This document shows, one piece after another, positions 14,560 through 23,740 of a stretch of 27,152 nt of DNA. The notes below the pieces were generated by a model that was given only the letters and a program-made list of their open reading frames with translations, was not told where the DNA came from and did not search any database. Source of the stretch: Pseudomonadota bacterium (GTDB lineage Bacteria; Pseudomonadota; Alphaproteobacteria; Rhodospirillales; Magnetospirillaceae); assembly GCA_023426365.1 (NCBI GenBank), contig JAFAAW010000151.1, positions 1 to 27,152 of the forward strand. The letters run 5' to 3'. The first letter of the stretch is position 1; every line of letters begins with the position of its first letter. The position numbers were made by a program, and so were the translations under genes.

Positions 14560-15897
14560 ATGGGCTTCAGTGTCGTCACCCTGGCCGGGCGCACCGGCCG
14601 CGCGTTCATGTCCGCGCTTGCCGCCGGGACCATCCTGGCCGGAGCGACGCAGGCGCATGCGCGCATCGAACTGGGGGCGCCGGCCGGCAAGGCCGAGCTG
14701 ACCATCGGCTGCATGTTCCCCATGAGCGGCCGCAGCGGCATCTATGGCCGCGACAGCGTGGGCGGCATGCGGGTGGCCCTGGCCGAGCTGGCGCGCGAGG
14801 GCGATGCGCCCGCGCTGCGCATCCTGGTCGAGGACGACCGCTCCAAGGCATCCTATGCGGTGCGCATCGCCGACGGCTTCATCCGCCACGACGGCGCCCG
14901 CGTGCTGTGCGGCGTGGTCAGTTCCGGCGTCGCCCAGGCGGTCAGCGCGCTGTCGGAACGGCGCAAGGTGGTGTTCATCGGCACCGACCACGCCTCGTCG
15001 CGCATGACGGTGGAAGGCTTCCACCGCTATTACTTCCGCGTCTCCAACGACACCCACACCTCGATGGCGGCGGGCGCGCGCTATCTGGCCGATTTGCAGA
15101 AGAAGGACGGCTGGGTCCGGCTGGCCTTCATCGGGGCCGATTACGAATACGGCCACGTGTCGTGGCAGGACCTGGAAAGCAGCCTGGCGCAGTTGGGCGT
15201 GCGCTACCAATTGGTGGCCCAGGTGTGGCCCAAGCTGTACGAACCCGATTACTCGGTGCACATCGCAGCACTCGCCAAGGCCAAGCCCGACATCGTGGTC
15301 GCGGCGCTGTGGGGCGGCGATTTCATCGGCTTCCTCAAGCAGGCGCTGTCGGCCGGCCTGACCCGCGACGCCAAGCTGGCCAATTTCGACACCGGCGGCA
15401 ATTACGACACCCTGACCGCGCTGGAACAGCCGCCCAAGGGGCTGATCCTGTCGGCGCGCCACCACAACAACTGGCCGGAAACCGCGCGCAACAAGGCGTT
15501 CGTCGAGACGTTCCATGCCATCGAGGGGCGCTATCCCACCTATGCCGCCGAAGGTGCCTATGCCGGGGTGATCGCGGTGGCGCGCGCCCTGCGGGCGGCG
15601 GGCGGCGCGCGCGACACCGAGGCGCTGATCGCCGCCCTCGAGGGCCTGCGGCTGGAACTGCCCGAGGACCCCGAGGGCTTCGTGTCCCACATGGACCCCG
15701 ACACCCATCAGATCGTGCAGATGCAGGCCATTGGCGAGCCGGTGGCCGACACCCGCTTCACCCCCGCCAAGGTGATGCTGGGCAATTGGACCGTTTACCG
15801 GGCCGAGGACTTGCAGCCCTCGCCCGAACTGGTGCGGCGGCGCCGAGCACAAGCCGCCACGCCCCCCCTGCTGGCCGAGCCGGCATACGACCCATAA
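14560..15897 (+). CDS. Periplasmic substrate-binding protein of Liv/branched-chain amide type (first of two)
   Basis: This 445-residue protein starts at an ATG with GGGAGA 6 bases upstream. A signal peptide (basic GRTGR, hydrophobic core FMSALAAGTILAGA, cleavage near AHA-R) is followed by a type I periplasmic-binding fold: LTIGCMFPMSGRSGIYGRDSVGGMRVALAEL, VLCGVVSSGVAQAVSAL, FIGADYEYGHVSWQDL and IVVAALWGGDFIGFLKQ. Longer readings into an upstream ATG at 14470 would include the σ54 promoter and are rejected. It is the first gene after the promoter and is followed 17 bases later by a second, distinct binding protein. It could supply an alternative ligand to the same permease or act as the receptor feeding the sensor kinase. 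The Pro/Arg/Ala-rich tail after residue 420 looks unstructured. Confidence 0.88.
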   Translation: MGFSVVTLAGRTGRAFMSALAAGTILAGATQAHARIELGAPAGKAELTIGCMFPMSGRSGIYGRDSVGGMRVALAELAREGDAPALRILVEDDRSKASYAVRIADGFIRHDGARVLCGVVSSGVAQAVSALSERRKVVFIGTDHASSRMTVEGFHRYYFRVSNDTHTSMAAGARYLADLQKKDGWVRLAFIGADYEYGHVSWQDLESSLAQLGVRYQLVAQVWPKLYEPDYSVHIAALAKAKPDIVVAALWGGDFIGFLKQALSAGLTRDAKLANFDTGGNYDTLTALEQPPKGLILSARHHNNWPETARNKAFVETFHAIEGRYPTYAAEGAYAGVIAVARALRAAGGARDTEALIAALEGLRLELPEDPEGFVSHMDPDTHQIVQMQAIGEPVADTRFTPAKVMLGNWTVYRAEDLQPSPELVRRRRAQAATPPLLAEPAYDP

Positions 15898-15914
15898 CCA
15901 CTGGGAGAATCGCC

Positions 15915-17210
15915 TTGAATCGTCTCACCAAGACCCTGATTTCCGCCCTGGCACTGGCGACCGCCGCGCAGCCCGCGCTGGCCGCCGATAACGGCAAGTT
16001 CCGCCTGGGCATCGTCACCTTCCTGTCGGGCGGCGCCGCCGGTCCGTTCGGCGTGCCTTCGGTCAACGGCGCCAAGGTGCTGATCGACGCGCTGAACCAG
16101 GGCAAGGTCCCCGCGCCCTACGGCCTCAAGGGCATCAACGGCGTCGAGATCGAGACCGTGGTGATCGACGAGAACGGCGGTACCACCAAGCAGGTGGAGG
16201 AGTTCCGCAACCTGGTCGAGCGTCAGAAGGTGGACGCGGTGATCGGCTACATCTCGTCGGGCGACTGCTTGGCGGTGTCGCCGGTGGCCGAGGAACTGGG
16301 CGTGCCCACCGTCTTCTTCGACTGCGGCACCTCGCGCCTGTTCGAAGAGAACAAGAACCCCAAATACGTCTTCCGCACCGGCCCCGACGCGGTGATCGAC
16401 AACATCGCCGCCGCCCGCTACCTGATCGACACCGGCCGCAAGGTGGACAGCATCGCCGGCGTCAACCAGAACTATTCCTGGGGCCAGGATTCCTGGTCTG
16501 ACTTCAAGGCCACCATGCTGGCGCTGAAGCCGAACACCAAGGTCGCCGCCGAGCAGTTCCCCAAGCTGTTCCAGGGCCAGTACGGCGCCGAAATCTCGGC
16601 CCTGTCGGTGGCCAAGCCCGACGTGGTGCATTCGTCCTTCTGGGGGGGCGACATGGAAGCCCTGGTGCTGCAGGGTTCGGCCCGCGGCCTGTTCGACGGC
16701 CGCACCGGCATCCTGACCAGCGGTGAATCCGGTCTCGACCGCTTCAAGGGCCAGGCCCCCAACGGCCTGATCATCGGCGCCCGCGGCCCGTTCGGCGCGT
16801 TGCAGCCCAAGACCGCCCTGTCCGAGTGGTTCACCAACGCCTACCACGCCAAGACCGAGCTGTACCCCACCTATCCGACCAGCAAGATGGCCCAGGCCAT
16901 CCTGGGCCTGAAGGCCGCCGCCGAGAAGGGCGCGGGCAAGCCCGGCGTGATGCCCACCAAGGAGAACATCCTGGCCGGCTTCAAGGGCCTGACCTTCGAA
17001 TCCGTGGCCGGCACCGTGCAGATGAGCCGCGCCGGTGGCCACCAGGCCCTGCAGGACATCACCTACGGCGAGTACCAGTTCGACAAGAAGACCGGCAAGG
17101 CGTCGCTCGTCAACCTCAAGACCTATTCCGGCGAATGCGTGATGCCGCCGGACAACATGGTCGCCCAGGAATGGATCAAGGCCGGCTTCCCCGGCGCCAA
17201 GTGCAACTAA
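15915..17210 (+). CDS. Periplasmic substrate-binding protein of Liv type (second of two)
   Basis: This is a 431-residue periplasmic-binding protein. It starts at TTG 15915 with GGGAG 7 bases upstream; this start gives a textbook signal peptide (MNRLTKTLISALALATA…PALA-AD). The mature part shows the Peripla_BP_6 pattern: FRLGIVTFLSGGAAGPFGVPSVNGAKVLI, VDAVIGYISSGDCLAVSPVAEELGVPTVF, YSWGQDSWSDF, VVHSSFWGGDMEALV and YPTYPTSKMAQAILGLK. It shares the fold and an ALWGGD/SFWGGD motif with the preceding protein but is clearly diverged. Four Cys occur in the mature part; Cys430 is near the C-terminus in AKCN. It should deliver substrate to the LivHM permease encoded downstream. The real ligand cannot be read from sequence; the linked dehydrogenases argue against a simple branched-chain amino acid. 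Confidence 0.9.
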   Translation: MNRLTKTLISALALATAAQPALAADNGKFRLGIVTFLSGGAAGPFGVPSVNGAKVLIDALNQGKVPAPYGLKGINGVEIETVVIDENGGTTKQVEEFRNLVERQKVDAVIGYISSGDCLAVSPVAEELGVPTVFFDCGTSRLFEENKNPKYVFRTGPDAVIDNIAAARYLIDTGRKVDSIAGVNQNYSWGQDSWSDFKATMLALKPNTKVAAEQFPKLFQGQYGAEISALSVAKPDVVHSSFWGGDMEALVLQGSARGLFDGRTGILTSGESGLDRFKGQAPNGLIIGARGPFGALQPKTALSEWFTNAYHAKTELYPTYPTSKMAQAILGLKAAAEKGAGKPGVMPTKENILAGFKGLTFESVAGTVQMSRAGGHQALQDITYGEYQFDKKTGKASLVNLKTYSGECVMPPDNMVAQEWIKAGFPGAKCN

Positions 17211-17246
17211 GGGCCTGACACGGCCCCGGAACGCACGTCCTCCCTT

Positions 17247-17327
17247 CGTCATGCCCGGGCCTGGCCCGGGCATCCACAAGCCGCCTTGCGGGCGGCGCGG
17301 ATCGCCGGGCCATGCCCGGCGATGACG
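17247..17327. repeat. REP/BIME-like palindromic repeat element
   Basis: This 81-base element in the 157-base gap between the binding-protein and livH-like genes is bounded by CGTCAT and ATGACG. Inside are three hairpins: a 9-bp-arm dyad at 17253-17271, a 5-bp stem at 17281-17295 and another 9-bp-arm dyad at 17302-17322. The form, GTCATGCCCGGG…GGCGATGAC, is like intergenic palindromic elements common in alphaproteobacterial genomes. It could stabilise the upstream binding-protein mRNA and lower permease expression. A 17-base exact match to its left end occurs at 26914-26930. Confidence 0.75.
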
Positions 17328-17367
17328 GGGAGGGGCTGCCCCATCCTGAGCACCTCGGAGCATCGGT

Positions 17368-18267
17368 ATGACTACCTTCATCGCCATCCTGATCGATGGC
17401 CTGACGTATTCGTCATGGCTGTTTCTGGTCGCGGCCGGACTGACCATCATTTACGGCGTCATGCGCATTCTCAACATGGCGCACGGCAGCTTCTACGCCA
17501 TCGGCGCCTATTGCGGCGCCTCGCTGGTGGGCTGGTACTTCACCGGCGCCGAGGGCAGCCCGTACTGGGGCTATCTGCTGCTGGTGGTGGCGGCGGTGGC
17601 CTCGGGCCTGCTGGTGGGCTTCGTGATCGAACAGGGGCTTTTGCGCTTCCTGTACCGTCAGAACGAAATCCTGATGGTGATCGTCACCTACGCCCTGCTG
17701 CTGATCCTGGAAGACGTCACCAAGCTGGTGTTCGGCGTCGATCCGTATTTCACCTATCAGCCCTATGCGCTGCTTGGGCGGACCGAGCTGGGCGGACTGG
17801 CCTTCTCCAATTACGACCTGGCGCTGGTGGCGGTGTCGGTGGTGATCGGCGGCATCGCCTGGGCGGTGCTGAACCGCACCCACAAGGGCAAGCTGCTGCG
17901 CGCCGTCATCCATGACCGCGAAATCAGCGTGGCCATGGGCGTCAACGTGCGCGCCATGTTCGCCGCGACCTTCGTGGTCGGCTCGATCCTGGGCGCGCTG
18001 GCCGGCGCGCTGACCGCGCCCGCCATCTCCGTTTCCCCCGGCATCGGCGTCGAAGTGATCGTGCTGGCCTTCGCCGTGGTCGTGGTCGGCGGCCTGGGCA
18101 GCATCGAAGGCGCCATCGTCGGCTCGCTGCTGGTCGGCCTGTCGCGGGCGGCCGCCGTCCATCTGGCCCCGGAAATCGAATTGTTCGTCATCTACGGCGT
18201 CATGTCGCTCGTGCTGGCCGTGCGGCCGCAGGGCCTGTTCGGACGCACCCTGGCGAGGAAAATCTGA
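17368..18267 (+). CDS. Branched-chain-type ABC transporter permease (LivH family)
   Basis: This 299-residue, strongly hydrophobic protein has about eight transmembrane segments and LivH hallmarks: GLTIIYGVMRILNMAHGSFY near the N-terminus, the cytoplasmic coupling segment TYALLLILEDVTKLVFG, and VVVVGGLGSIEGAIVGSLLVGL followed by the ending AVRPQGLFGR. It forms the inner-membrane channel with the LivM-like protein. Its stop overlaps the next ATG (TGATG). The gene starts after the REP-like element, with GAGCATCGGT rather than a strong ribosome-binding site ahead of the ATG. Being in one operon with alcohol and aldehyde dehydrogenases suggests a non-amino-acid substrate. Confidence 0.93.
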   Translation: MTTFIAILIDGLTYSSWLFLVAAGLTIIYGVMRILNMAHGSFYAIGAYCGASLVGWYFTGAEGSPYWGYLLLVVAAVASGLLVGFVIEQGLLRFLYRQNEILMVIVTYALLLILEDVTKLVFGVDPYFTYQPYALLGRTELGGLAFSNYDLALVAVSVVIGGIAWAVLNRTHKGKLLRAVIHDREISVAMGVNVRAMFAATFVVGSILGALAGALTAPAISVSPGIGVEVIVLAFAVVVVGGLGSIEGAIVGSLLVGLSRAAAVHLAPEIELFVIYGVMSLVLAVRPQGLFGRTLARKI

Positions 18268-19208
18268 TGCGACTCGACAAGACTCAATGGGCGCTGCTGG
18301 CGGTGACCGCGGCGCTGGCCGCCGCAGGCTTCGTCGCCCCCTATTGGCTGACCTTCCTTCTGACGCTGGCGCTGGCCAAGGGCCTGGTGGTCCAGGGCGT
18401 GGTGATTCAGATGCGCACCGGCCTGGTGTCGTTCGGCCAGGGCCTGTTCTTCTGCATCGGCGGCTATGGCGTCGGCATCGCCAGCAACCTGATGGGCGTG
18501 ACCGACGCCTTCGTCCAGCTTGCGCTGGCCGTGGTGGTGTCGCTGGCGGTGGCCGCCGTGCTGGGCCTGTTGATGACGCGCTATCGCGACATCTTCTTCG
18601 CCATGCTGTCGCTGGCGCTGTCCATGATCCTGTTCGGCGTGCTGGTGAAGAACCAGGCGCTGGGGTCCACCGACGGCTTCAACGTCGCCGCCCAGACCTA
18701 TCTGGGCTGGCTGCCCGAACCCGGCCAGCAGAAGCTGGTCAGCTATCTGCTGACGGTGGCGATCGTCGGCATCGCGGCGCAGTTGATCCACCTCTACATG
18801 GCGTCGGGCGTCGGCCAGATCTCCGAAGCCATCCGCGAGAACGAAATCCGCGTCGAGTATCTGGGCCTGTCGCCGCGCTGGCTGATCTACGGCAACTATC
18901 TGGTGGCCGCCGCCATCTCGGCGGTGGGCGGCGCGCTGACCGCGTTCGCCACCGGCCACGTGGACCCGGAAATGGCGTTCTGGACCACCTCGGGCGAGTT
19001 CGTGTTCATCGCGCTCTTGGGCGGTGTCACCCACGTGGCGGCCCCGTTCGTCGCCTCGACCCTGTTCGCGGTGGTGCGCACCTACGCGCTCGAATTCACC
19101 CCCAACACCTGGCAGCTCATCCTGGGCGTGGTGCTGCTCGGCATCATCATCTTCCTGCCCAAGGGGCTGTGGAGCCTGATCCAGCGCGACCGGAGGGCCA
19201 AGGCGTGA
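18267..19208 (+). CDS. Branched-chain-type ABC transporter permease (LivM family)
   Basis: This 313-residue membrane protein, the second permease subunit, shows the LivM pattern: GLVSFGQGLFFCIGGYGVGIA near residues 52-72, multiple hydrophobic helices, the conserved cytoplasmic loop SEAIRENEIRVEYLGLSPRW before the later helices, and a terminal PKGLWSLIQRDRR. Its ATG overlaps the livH-like stop, and its own stop overlaps the GTG of the ATPase gene (GTGA), so the subunits are translationally coupled. It pairs with the LivH-like protein in the inner membrane. Confidence 0.93.
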   Translation: MRLDKTQWALLAVTAALAAAGFVAPYWLTFLLTLALAKGLVVQGVVIQMRTGLVSFGQGLFFCIGGYGVGIASNLMGVTDAFVQLALAVVVSLAVAAVLGLLMTRYRDIFFAMLSLALSMILFGVLVKNQALGSTDGFNVAAQTYLGWLPEPGQQKLVSYLLTVAIVGIAAQLIHLYMASGVGQISEAIRENEIRVEYLGLSPRWLIYGNYLVAAAISAVGGALTAFATGHVDPEMAFWTTSGEFVFIALLGGVTHVAAPFVASTLFAVVRTYALEFTPNTWQLILGVVLLGIIIFLPKGLWSLIQRDRRAKA

Positions 19209-19990
19209 GCATCATCCTCGAAACCAAAAGCCTGAACCGCAACTTCGGCGCGGTGACGGCGGCCAAGGACATCAACGTCCAGATTTCCCTGGGCGAGGTG
19301 GTCGGCGTCATCGGCTCGAACGGCGCGGGCAAGACCACCTTCATCAACATGGTGACCGGCTATCTGCCGCCCAGCTCGGGCGAGATCCTGTTCGAGCACC
19401 AGTCCATCCTGGGCAAGGCGCCGCGCCAGATCACCCGCATGGGCATGGCCCGGTCGTTCCAGGTGGCGCAGTTGTTCCCCGAACTGTCGGTGCTGGACAA
19501 TCTGATCGCCGCCCTGGTGGCGGCCGAAGGTCCGCGCCCCTCCTTCCTTCGGCCCACCCGCACGCCCGAGCGCATCGCCAAGGCCCAGGACATCCTGGAG
19601 GAATTCGGCATCCCGCATCTGCGCGACGCCGTGGTCAGCGCCGTGCCCCAGGGCGCGCGCAAGCTGATCGACATCGCCATGGCGCTGATCGGCAACCCGC
19701 GCATGCTGCTGCTGGACGAACCCACCTCCGGCGTGTCGGTCGAGGAGAAGTTCGGCCTGATGGACACGGTGATGGCGGCCGTCCGCCATCACGGCGTCAC
19801 CGTGCTGTTCGTCGAACACGACATGGAGATCGTCGAACGCTACGTCTCGCGCATCCTGGCCTTTTATTCCGGCGAGATCATCGCCGACGGCCCGCCGTCG
19901 CAGGTGATGGCGGACCCCAAGGTGCGCGAGCTGGTCATCGGACATCACGCGCCCCAGGGCGGCGCGCGCAAGAGGAGCGCCCAGCAATGA
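19205..19990 (+). CDS. ABC transporter ATP-binding protein (LivG family)
   Basis: This 261-residue ATPase starts at GTG 19205. Walker A is GSNGAGKTT (37-45), Walker B is MLLLDEPTS (167-175) and the Glu/His switch region is VLFVEHDMEIVERY. The LivG-specific C-terminus (…AFYSGEIIADGPPSQVMADPKVRELVIG) is intact. The ABC signature is atypical: where most have LSGGQ or LPYGQQ, this reads VPQGARKL (147-154), keeping only Gly and a basic residue. Other Liv-type ATPases also relax this motif, so activity is still expected. The stop overlaps the ATG of the LivF-like gene (ATGA). The last dozen residues are a basic tail. Confidence 0.92.
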   Translation: MSIILETKSLNRNFGAVTAAKDINVQISLGEVVGVIGSNGAGKTTFINMVTGYLPPSSGEILFEHQSILGKAPRQITRMGMARSFQVAQLFPELSVLDNLIAALVAAEGPRPSFLRPTRTPERIAKAQDILEEFGIPHLRDAVVSAVPQGARKLIDIAMALIGNPRMLLLDEPTSGVSVEEKFGLMDTVMAAVRHHGVTVLFVEHDMEIVERYVSRILAFYSGEIIADGPPSQVMADPKVRELVIGHHAPQGGARKRSAQQ

Positions 19991-20634
19991 CGCTTTCCAT
20001 CACCGGCCTGGATGTGTCCATCCAGACCATTCCCATCCTGCGCGGCGTGGACTTCCAGGTGCCCGAGGGCGCCATGGTCGGCCTGATCGGCCGCAACGGC
20101 GCGGGCAAGACCACGCTGATGCGCTCGATCATGGGCCTGATCGCGCCCGACGCCGGCACCATCGCCATCGACGGCCAGGACGTCACCCGCGCGCCGGGCC
20201 ACCGCCGCGCCGCCATGGGCGTCAGCTACCTGCCCGAGGACCGTCGCCTGGTGCCCGAATTGCTGGTCGAGGAGAACATCCTGATGCCGGCCTGGGCCAA
20301 CGGCATCAAGGACGCGGCCGAGCGGCTGGAATGGATCTACGGCCTGATGCCCGAGGTGCGCGAGTTCCGCAACCGCCGCGCCCTGCAATTGTCGGGCGGC
20401 CAGCAGAAGCTGGTGGCGCTGGCCCGCGCGCTGATGCCGGGCCGCAAGCTGCTGCTGCTGGACGAGCCGTTCGAGGGCGTCGCCCCGGTGCTGTCGCGCC
20501 GCCTGACCGAGGTGATCGGTTCGCTCCGCGCCCAGGGCCTGTCGGTCGTGCTGTCGGAATCCGACGACACCCATTCCGCCGATCTGGTGGACAGCGTCTA
20601 TCGCATTGAACGCGGCGTCGTCACCGCCGGCTGA
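19987..20634 (+). CDS. ABC transporter ATP-binding protein (LivF family)
   Basis: This 215-residue ATPase has Walker A GRNGAGKTT (35-43), Q-loop region YLPEDRRLVPELLVEENI, signature LSGGQQKLVALARAL (135-149) and Walker B LLLLDEPFEGVAP. It is somewhat shorter than typical LivF proteins (about 235 residues), having lost the usual C-terminal tail after RIERGVVTAG. The switch region reads VVLSESDDTHSADL, where LivF proteins normally have a VEQN-like segment. It completes a Liv-type importer of two binding proteins, two permeases and two ATPases. The next gene follows after 12 bases with its own GAGGAGA ribosome-binding site. Confidence 0.92.
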   Translation: MTLSITGLDVSIQTIPILRGVDFQVPEGAMVGLIGRNGAGKTTLMRSIMGLIAPDAGTIAIDGQDVTRAPGHRRAAMGVSYLPEDRRLVPELLVEENILMPAWANGIKDAAERLEWIYGLMPEVREFRNRRALQLSGGQQKLVALARALMPGRKLLLLDEPFEGVAPVLSRRLTEVIGSLRAQGLSVVLSESDDTHSADLVDSVYRIERGVVTAG

Positions 20635-20646
20635 GGAGAATGATCC

Positions 20647-21800
20647 ATGAGCGATTTCATCTTTGAAACCACGCCCCGCATCATCTGCCAGGCCGGGGGC
20701 GCCGCGCGCCTGGGCGAGCTGTCCAAGGAGCTGGGCGCCAGGCATATGTTCGTGGTCACCGACCAGGGCCTGGTGAAGGCCGGCCTGCTGGCCCCGGTGG
20801 TTGCCGCCATGGAGGCGGCCGGCGTCAAGGCCACCTTGTTCTCGGACGTGTTGGCCGACCCGCCGGAGGATTCGGTGCTGGCCGCCGTGGCGGCGGCCAA
20901 GGCCGCCGGCATCGACGGCGTCATCGGCTTCGGCGGCGGGTCCTCCATGGATACCGCCAAGCTGGTCGCCCTGCTGGCCGGCACGGCCCAGGACCTGCCC
21001 GCCATCTACGGCATCGGTCTGGCCAAGGGGCCGCGCCTGCCGCTGATCCAGGTGCCGACCACCGCCGGCACCGGCTCGGAAGTCACGCCCATCGCCATCG
21101 TCACCACGCCCAGCCATGAAAAGAAGGGTGTGGTGTCGCCGCTGCTCTATCCCGACATCGCGCTGCTGGATGGCGAGCTGACCATCGGCCTGCCGCCGGC
21201 CGTCACCGCCATGACCGGCATCGACGCCATGGTGCACGCCATCGAGGCGTTCACCAGCCGCCACAAGAAGAATCCGGTGTCGGATTCCCTGGCGACCAAG
21301 GCGCTGGAGCTGCTGTACGCCAACATCCGCACCGCCGTCACCGATGGCGGGAACGTGGCGGCGCGTTCGGCCATGCTGCAAGGCTCGCTGCTGGCCGGCA
21401 TGGCCTTCGCCAACGCGCCGGTGGGCGCCGTGCATGCCCTGGCCTATCCGCTGGGCGGGCATTTCCATGCGCCCCACGGCCTGTCCAACTCTCTGGTTCT
21501 GGTGCCGGTGCTGAACTTCAACCGCCCCATCGCCGACCGGCTGTATGCCCAACTGGCCGAGGCCATGCTGCCCGGTTCGCGCTTCGACAGCGTGGAAGCG
21601 GGGGCCGACGCCTTCGTCGCCGCCATCGCCAAGCTGGTCGCGGAAATGCCCTATGCCCAGACGCTGCGCGACATCGGCGTGACCGAGGCGGACCTGCCCA
21701 AGCTCGCCACCGACGCCATGAACGTCCAGCGCCTGCTGGTCAACAACCCGCGCGACGTCGCCTATGACGATGCGCTGGCCATGTACCGCGAGGCGTTCTG

Positions 21801-21801
<1 letters not shown>
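20647..21801 (+). CDS. Iron-containing (group III) alcohol dehydrogenase
   Basis: This 384-residue NAD(P)-dependent dehydrogenase has the nucleotide-binding motif GFGGGSSMDTAK near residues 97-108, PTTAGTGSEVTPIAIV, and the metal ligands expected of the family: Asp and His in TGIDAMVHAIEAF, His in GAVHALAYPLGG and His in HFHAPHG. The family includes 4-hydroxybutyrate, lactaldehyde, 1,3-propanediol and ethanol dehydrogenases. Substrate cannot be assigned from sequence alone. The presence of a succinate-semialdehyde-type dehydrogenase two genes downstream makes an omega-hydroxy acid such as 4-hydroxybutyrate, or a diol, a sensible candidate. It acts in the cytoplasm on the imported compound. 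The stop overlaps the next ATG. Confidence 0.9.
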
Positions 21802-22235
<434 letters not shown>

Positions 22236-22237
22236 GC

Positions 22238-23701
22238 ATGTCCATCACGTTGAACGATTCCGCCCTGCTGCGCGGCCAGTCCTATATCGGCGGCGCCTGG
22301 GTGGGGGCCGATGACGGCGCCCTGTTCGCCGTCACCAATCCCGCCACCGGCGAAACCATCGCCCAGGTGGCCGATGTGGGCGTGGCCGAGACCCGGCGCG
22401 CCATCGCCGCCGCCGATGCCGCCTTCGGCCCGTGGAAGGCCAAGACCGGCAAGGAACGCGCTGCGGCCTTGCGCAAGTGGTTCGAGCTGATCATGGCGGC
22501 GGGCGACGACCTGGCCCGCCTGATGACGCTGGAGCAGGGCAAGCCGCTGGCCGAGGCCAAGGGCGAGGTGGCGTACGGCGCCAATTTCGTCGAATGGTTC
22601 GCCGAGGAAGCCAAGCGCATCTATGGCGACACCATTCCCGCCCACGGCGCCGACAAGCGCATCGTGGTCATCAAGCAGCCCATCGGCGTGGTCGCCGCCA
22701 TCACGCCGTGGAATTTCCCCATCGCCATGATCACCCGCAAGGTGGCCCCGGCCCTGGCGGTCGGCTGCCCGGTGGTGGTCAAGCCCAGCGAGGACACGCC
22801 CCTGTCGGCGCTGGCCCTTGCCGTGCTGGCCGAGCGCGCGGGCCTGCCGGCCGGCGTGTTCAACGTGGTGACCTCGACCAAGGCGCCCGAGGTGGGGCTG
22901 GAACTGACCACCAGCGAGGTCGTGCGCAAGGTTTCGTTCACCGGCTCGACCGAGGTGGGCAAGATCCTGATGCGCCAGTCGGCGTCGACGGTGAAGAAGG
23001 TCAGCCTGGAGCTGGGCGGCAATGCGCCGTTCATCGTGTTCGACGATGCCGACCTGGACGCGGCGGTGGTGGGCGCGCTGGCGTCCAAGTACCGCAACGC
23101 CGGCCAGACCTGCGTGTGCGCCAACCGCCTGCTGGTGCAGGACGGCGTCTATGACGCCTTCGTCGCCAAGCTCAAGGCGGCGGTCGAGGGCTTCAAGGTG
23201 GGCAACGGCCTGGAGGCCGGCGTGACCCAAGGCCCGCTGATCAACGCCGACGCCATCGACAAGGTGGAGACCCTGGTGGCCGACGCGGTGGAAAAGGGCG
23301 CCCGCGTGGTGACCGGCGGCAGCCGCCACGACCTGGGCGGCACCTTCTTCCAGCCCACCATCCTGACCGAGGTCACCCCGGCCATGAAGGTGGCGAAGGA
23401 GGAAATCTTCGGCCCCGTCGCCCCCGTCTTCCGCTTCAAGACCGAAGCGGACGCGATCCGCATGGCCAACGACACCGTTTTCGGACTGGCGGCCTATTTC
23501 TACGGGCGTGACGTCGCCCGCGTGTGGCGGGTGGCCGAAGCGCTGGAATACGGGATGGTCGGCATCAACGAGGGCCTGATCTCGACCGAGGTGGCGCCGT
23601 TTGGCGGCGTCAAGCAGTCGGGCCTCGGCCGCGAGGGCAGCAAGTACGGCACCGACGACTTCCTTGAGGTCAAGTACATGTGCTTCGGCGGCATCGCCTG
23701 A
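22238..23701 (+). CDS. gabD: NAD(P)-dependent succinate-semialdehyde-type dehydrogenase (GabD-like)
   Basis: This 487-residue aldehyde dehydrogenase has oxyanion Asn159 (TPWNF), general base Glu258 (SLELGGNAP) and nucleophile Cys292 in GQTCVCANR. The CxC arrangement is typical of GabD-type succinate-semialdehyde dehydrogenases and is linked to redox control in some. KPSEDTPLSA and FTGSTEVG cofactor-loop motifs are intact, and the ending GREGSKYGTDDFLEVKYMCFGG is GabD-like. It should oxidise a carboxy-aldehyde to a dicarboxylate: succinate semialdehyde to succinate, or glutarate semialdehyde to glutarate. It is the last gene of the σ54-controlled operon and is directly followed by a strong terminator. 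The ribosome-binding site GAGGGAG overlaps the end of the thioesterase gene. Confidence 0.9.
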   Translation: MSITLNDSALLRGQSYIGGAWVGADDGALFAVTNPATGETIAQVADVGVAETRRAIAAADAAFGPWKAKTGKERAAALRKWFELIMAAGDDLARLMTLEQGKPLAEAKGEVAYGANFVEWFAEEAKRIYGDTIPAHGADKRIVVIKQPIGVVAAITPWNFPIAMITRKVAPALAVGCPVVVKPSEDTPLSALALAVLAERAGLPAGVFNVVTSTKAPEVGLELTTSEVVRKVSFTGSTEVGKILMRQSASTVKKVSLELGGNAPFIVFDDADLDAAVVGALASKYRNAGQTCVCANRLLVQDGVYDAFVAKLKAAVEGFKVGNGLEAGVTQGPLINADAIDKVETLVADAVEKGARVVTGGSRHDLGGTFFQPTILTEVTPAMKVAKEEIFGPVAPVFRFKTEADAIRMANDTVFGLAAYFYGRDVARVWRVAEALEYGMVGINEGLISTEVAPFGGVKQSGLGREGSKYGTDDFLEVKYMCFGGIA

Positions 23702-23707
23702 ACATCC

Positions 23708-23740
23708 AGCCCCGTGGCGGTACCCGTCACGGGGCTTTTT
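23708..23740 (+). terminator. Rho-independent terminator of the transport/dehydrogenase operon
   Basis: A 9-bp stem, AGCCCCGTG (23708-23716) with CACGGGGCT (23728-23736), with an 11-base loop and four further Ts, lies seven bases after the gabD-like stop. It fits all criteria for an intrinsic terminator on the plus strand. It also abuts the end of the convergent response-regulator gene, but on the minus strand the U-tract is missing. Confidence 0.88.

Noticed and set aside
14433..17210. Plus-strand frame joining upstream sequence to the second binding protein
   Set aside because: The first half is an out-of-frame shadow of the first binding-protein gene. The TTG at 15915 has a ribosome-binding site and gives a proper signal peptide.
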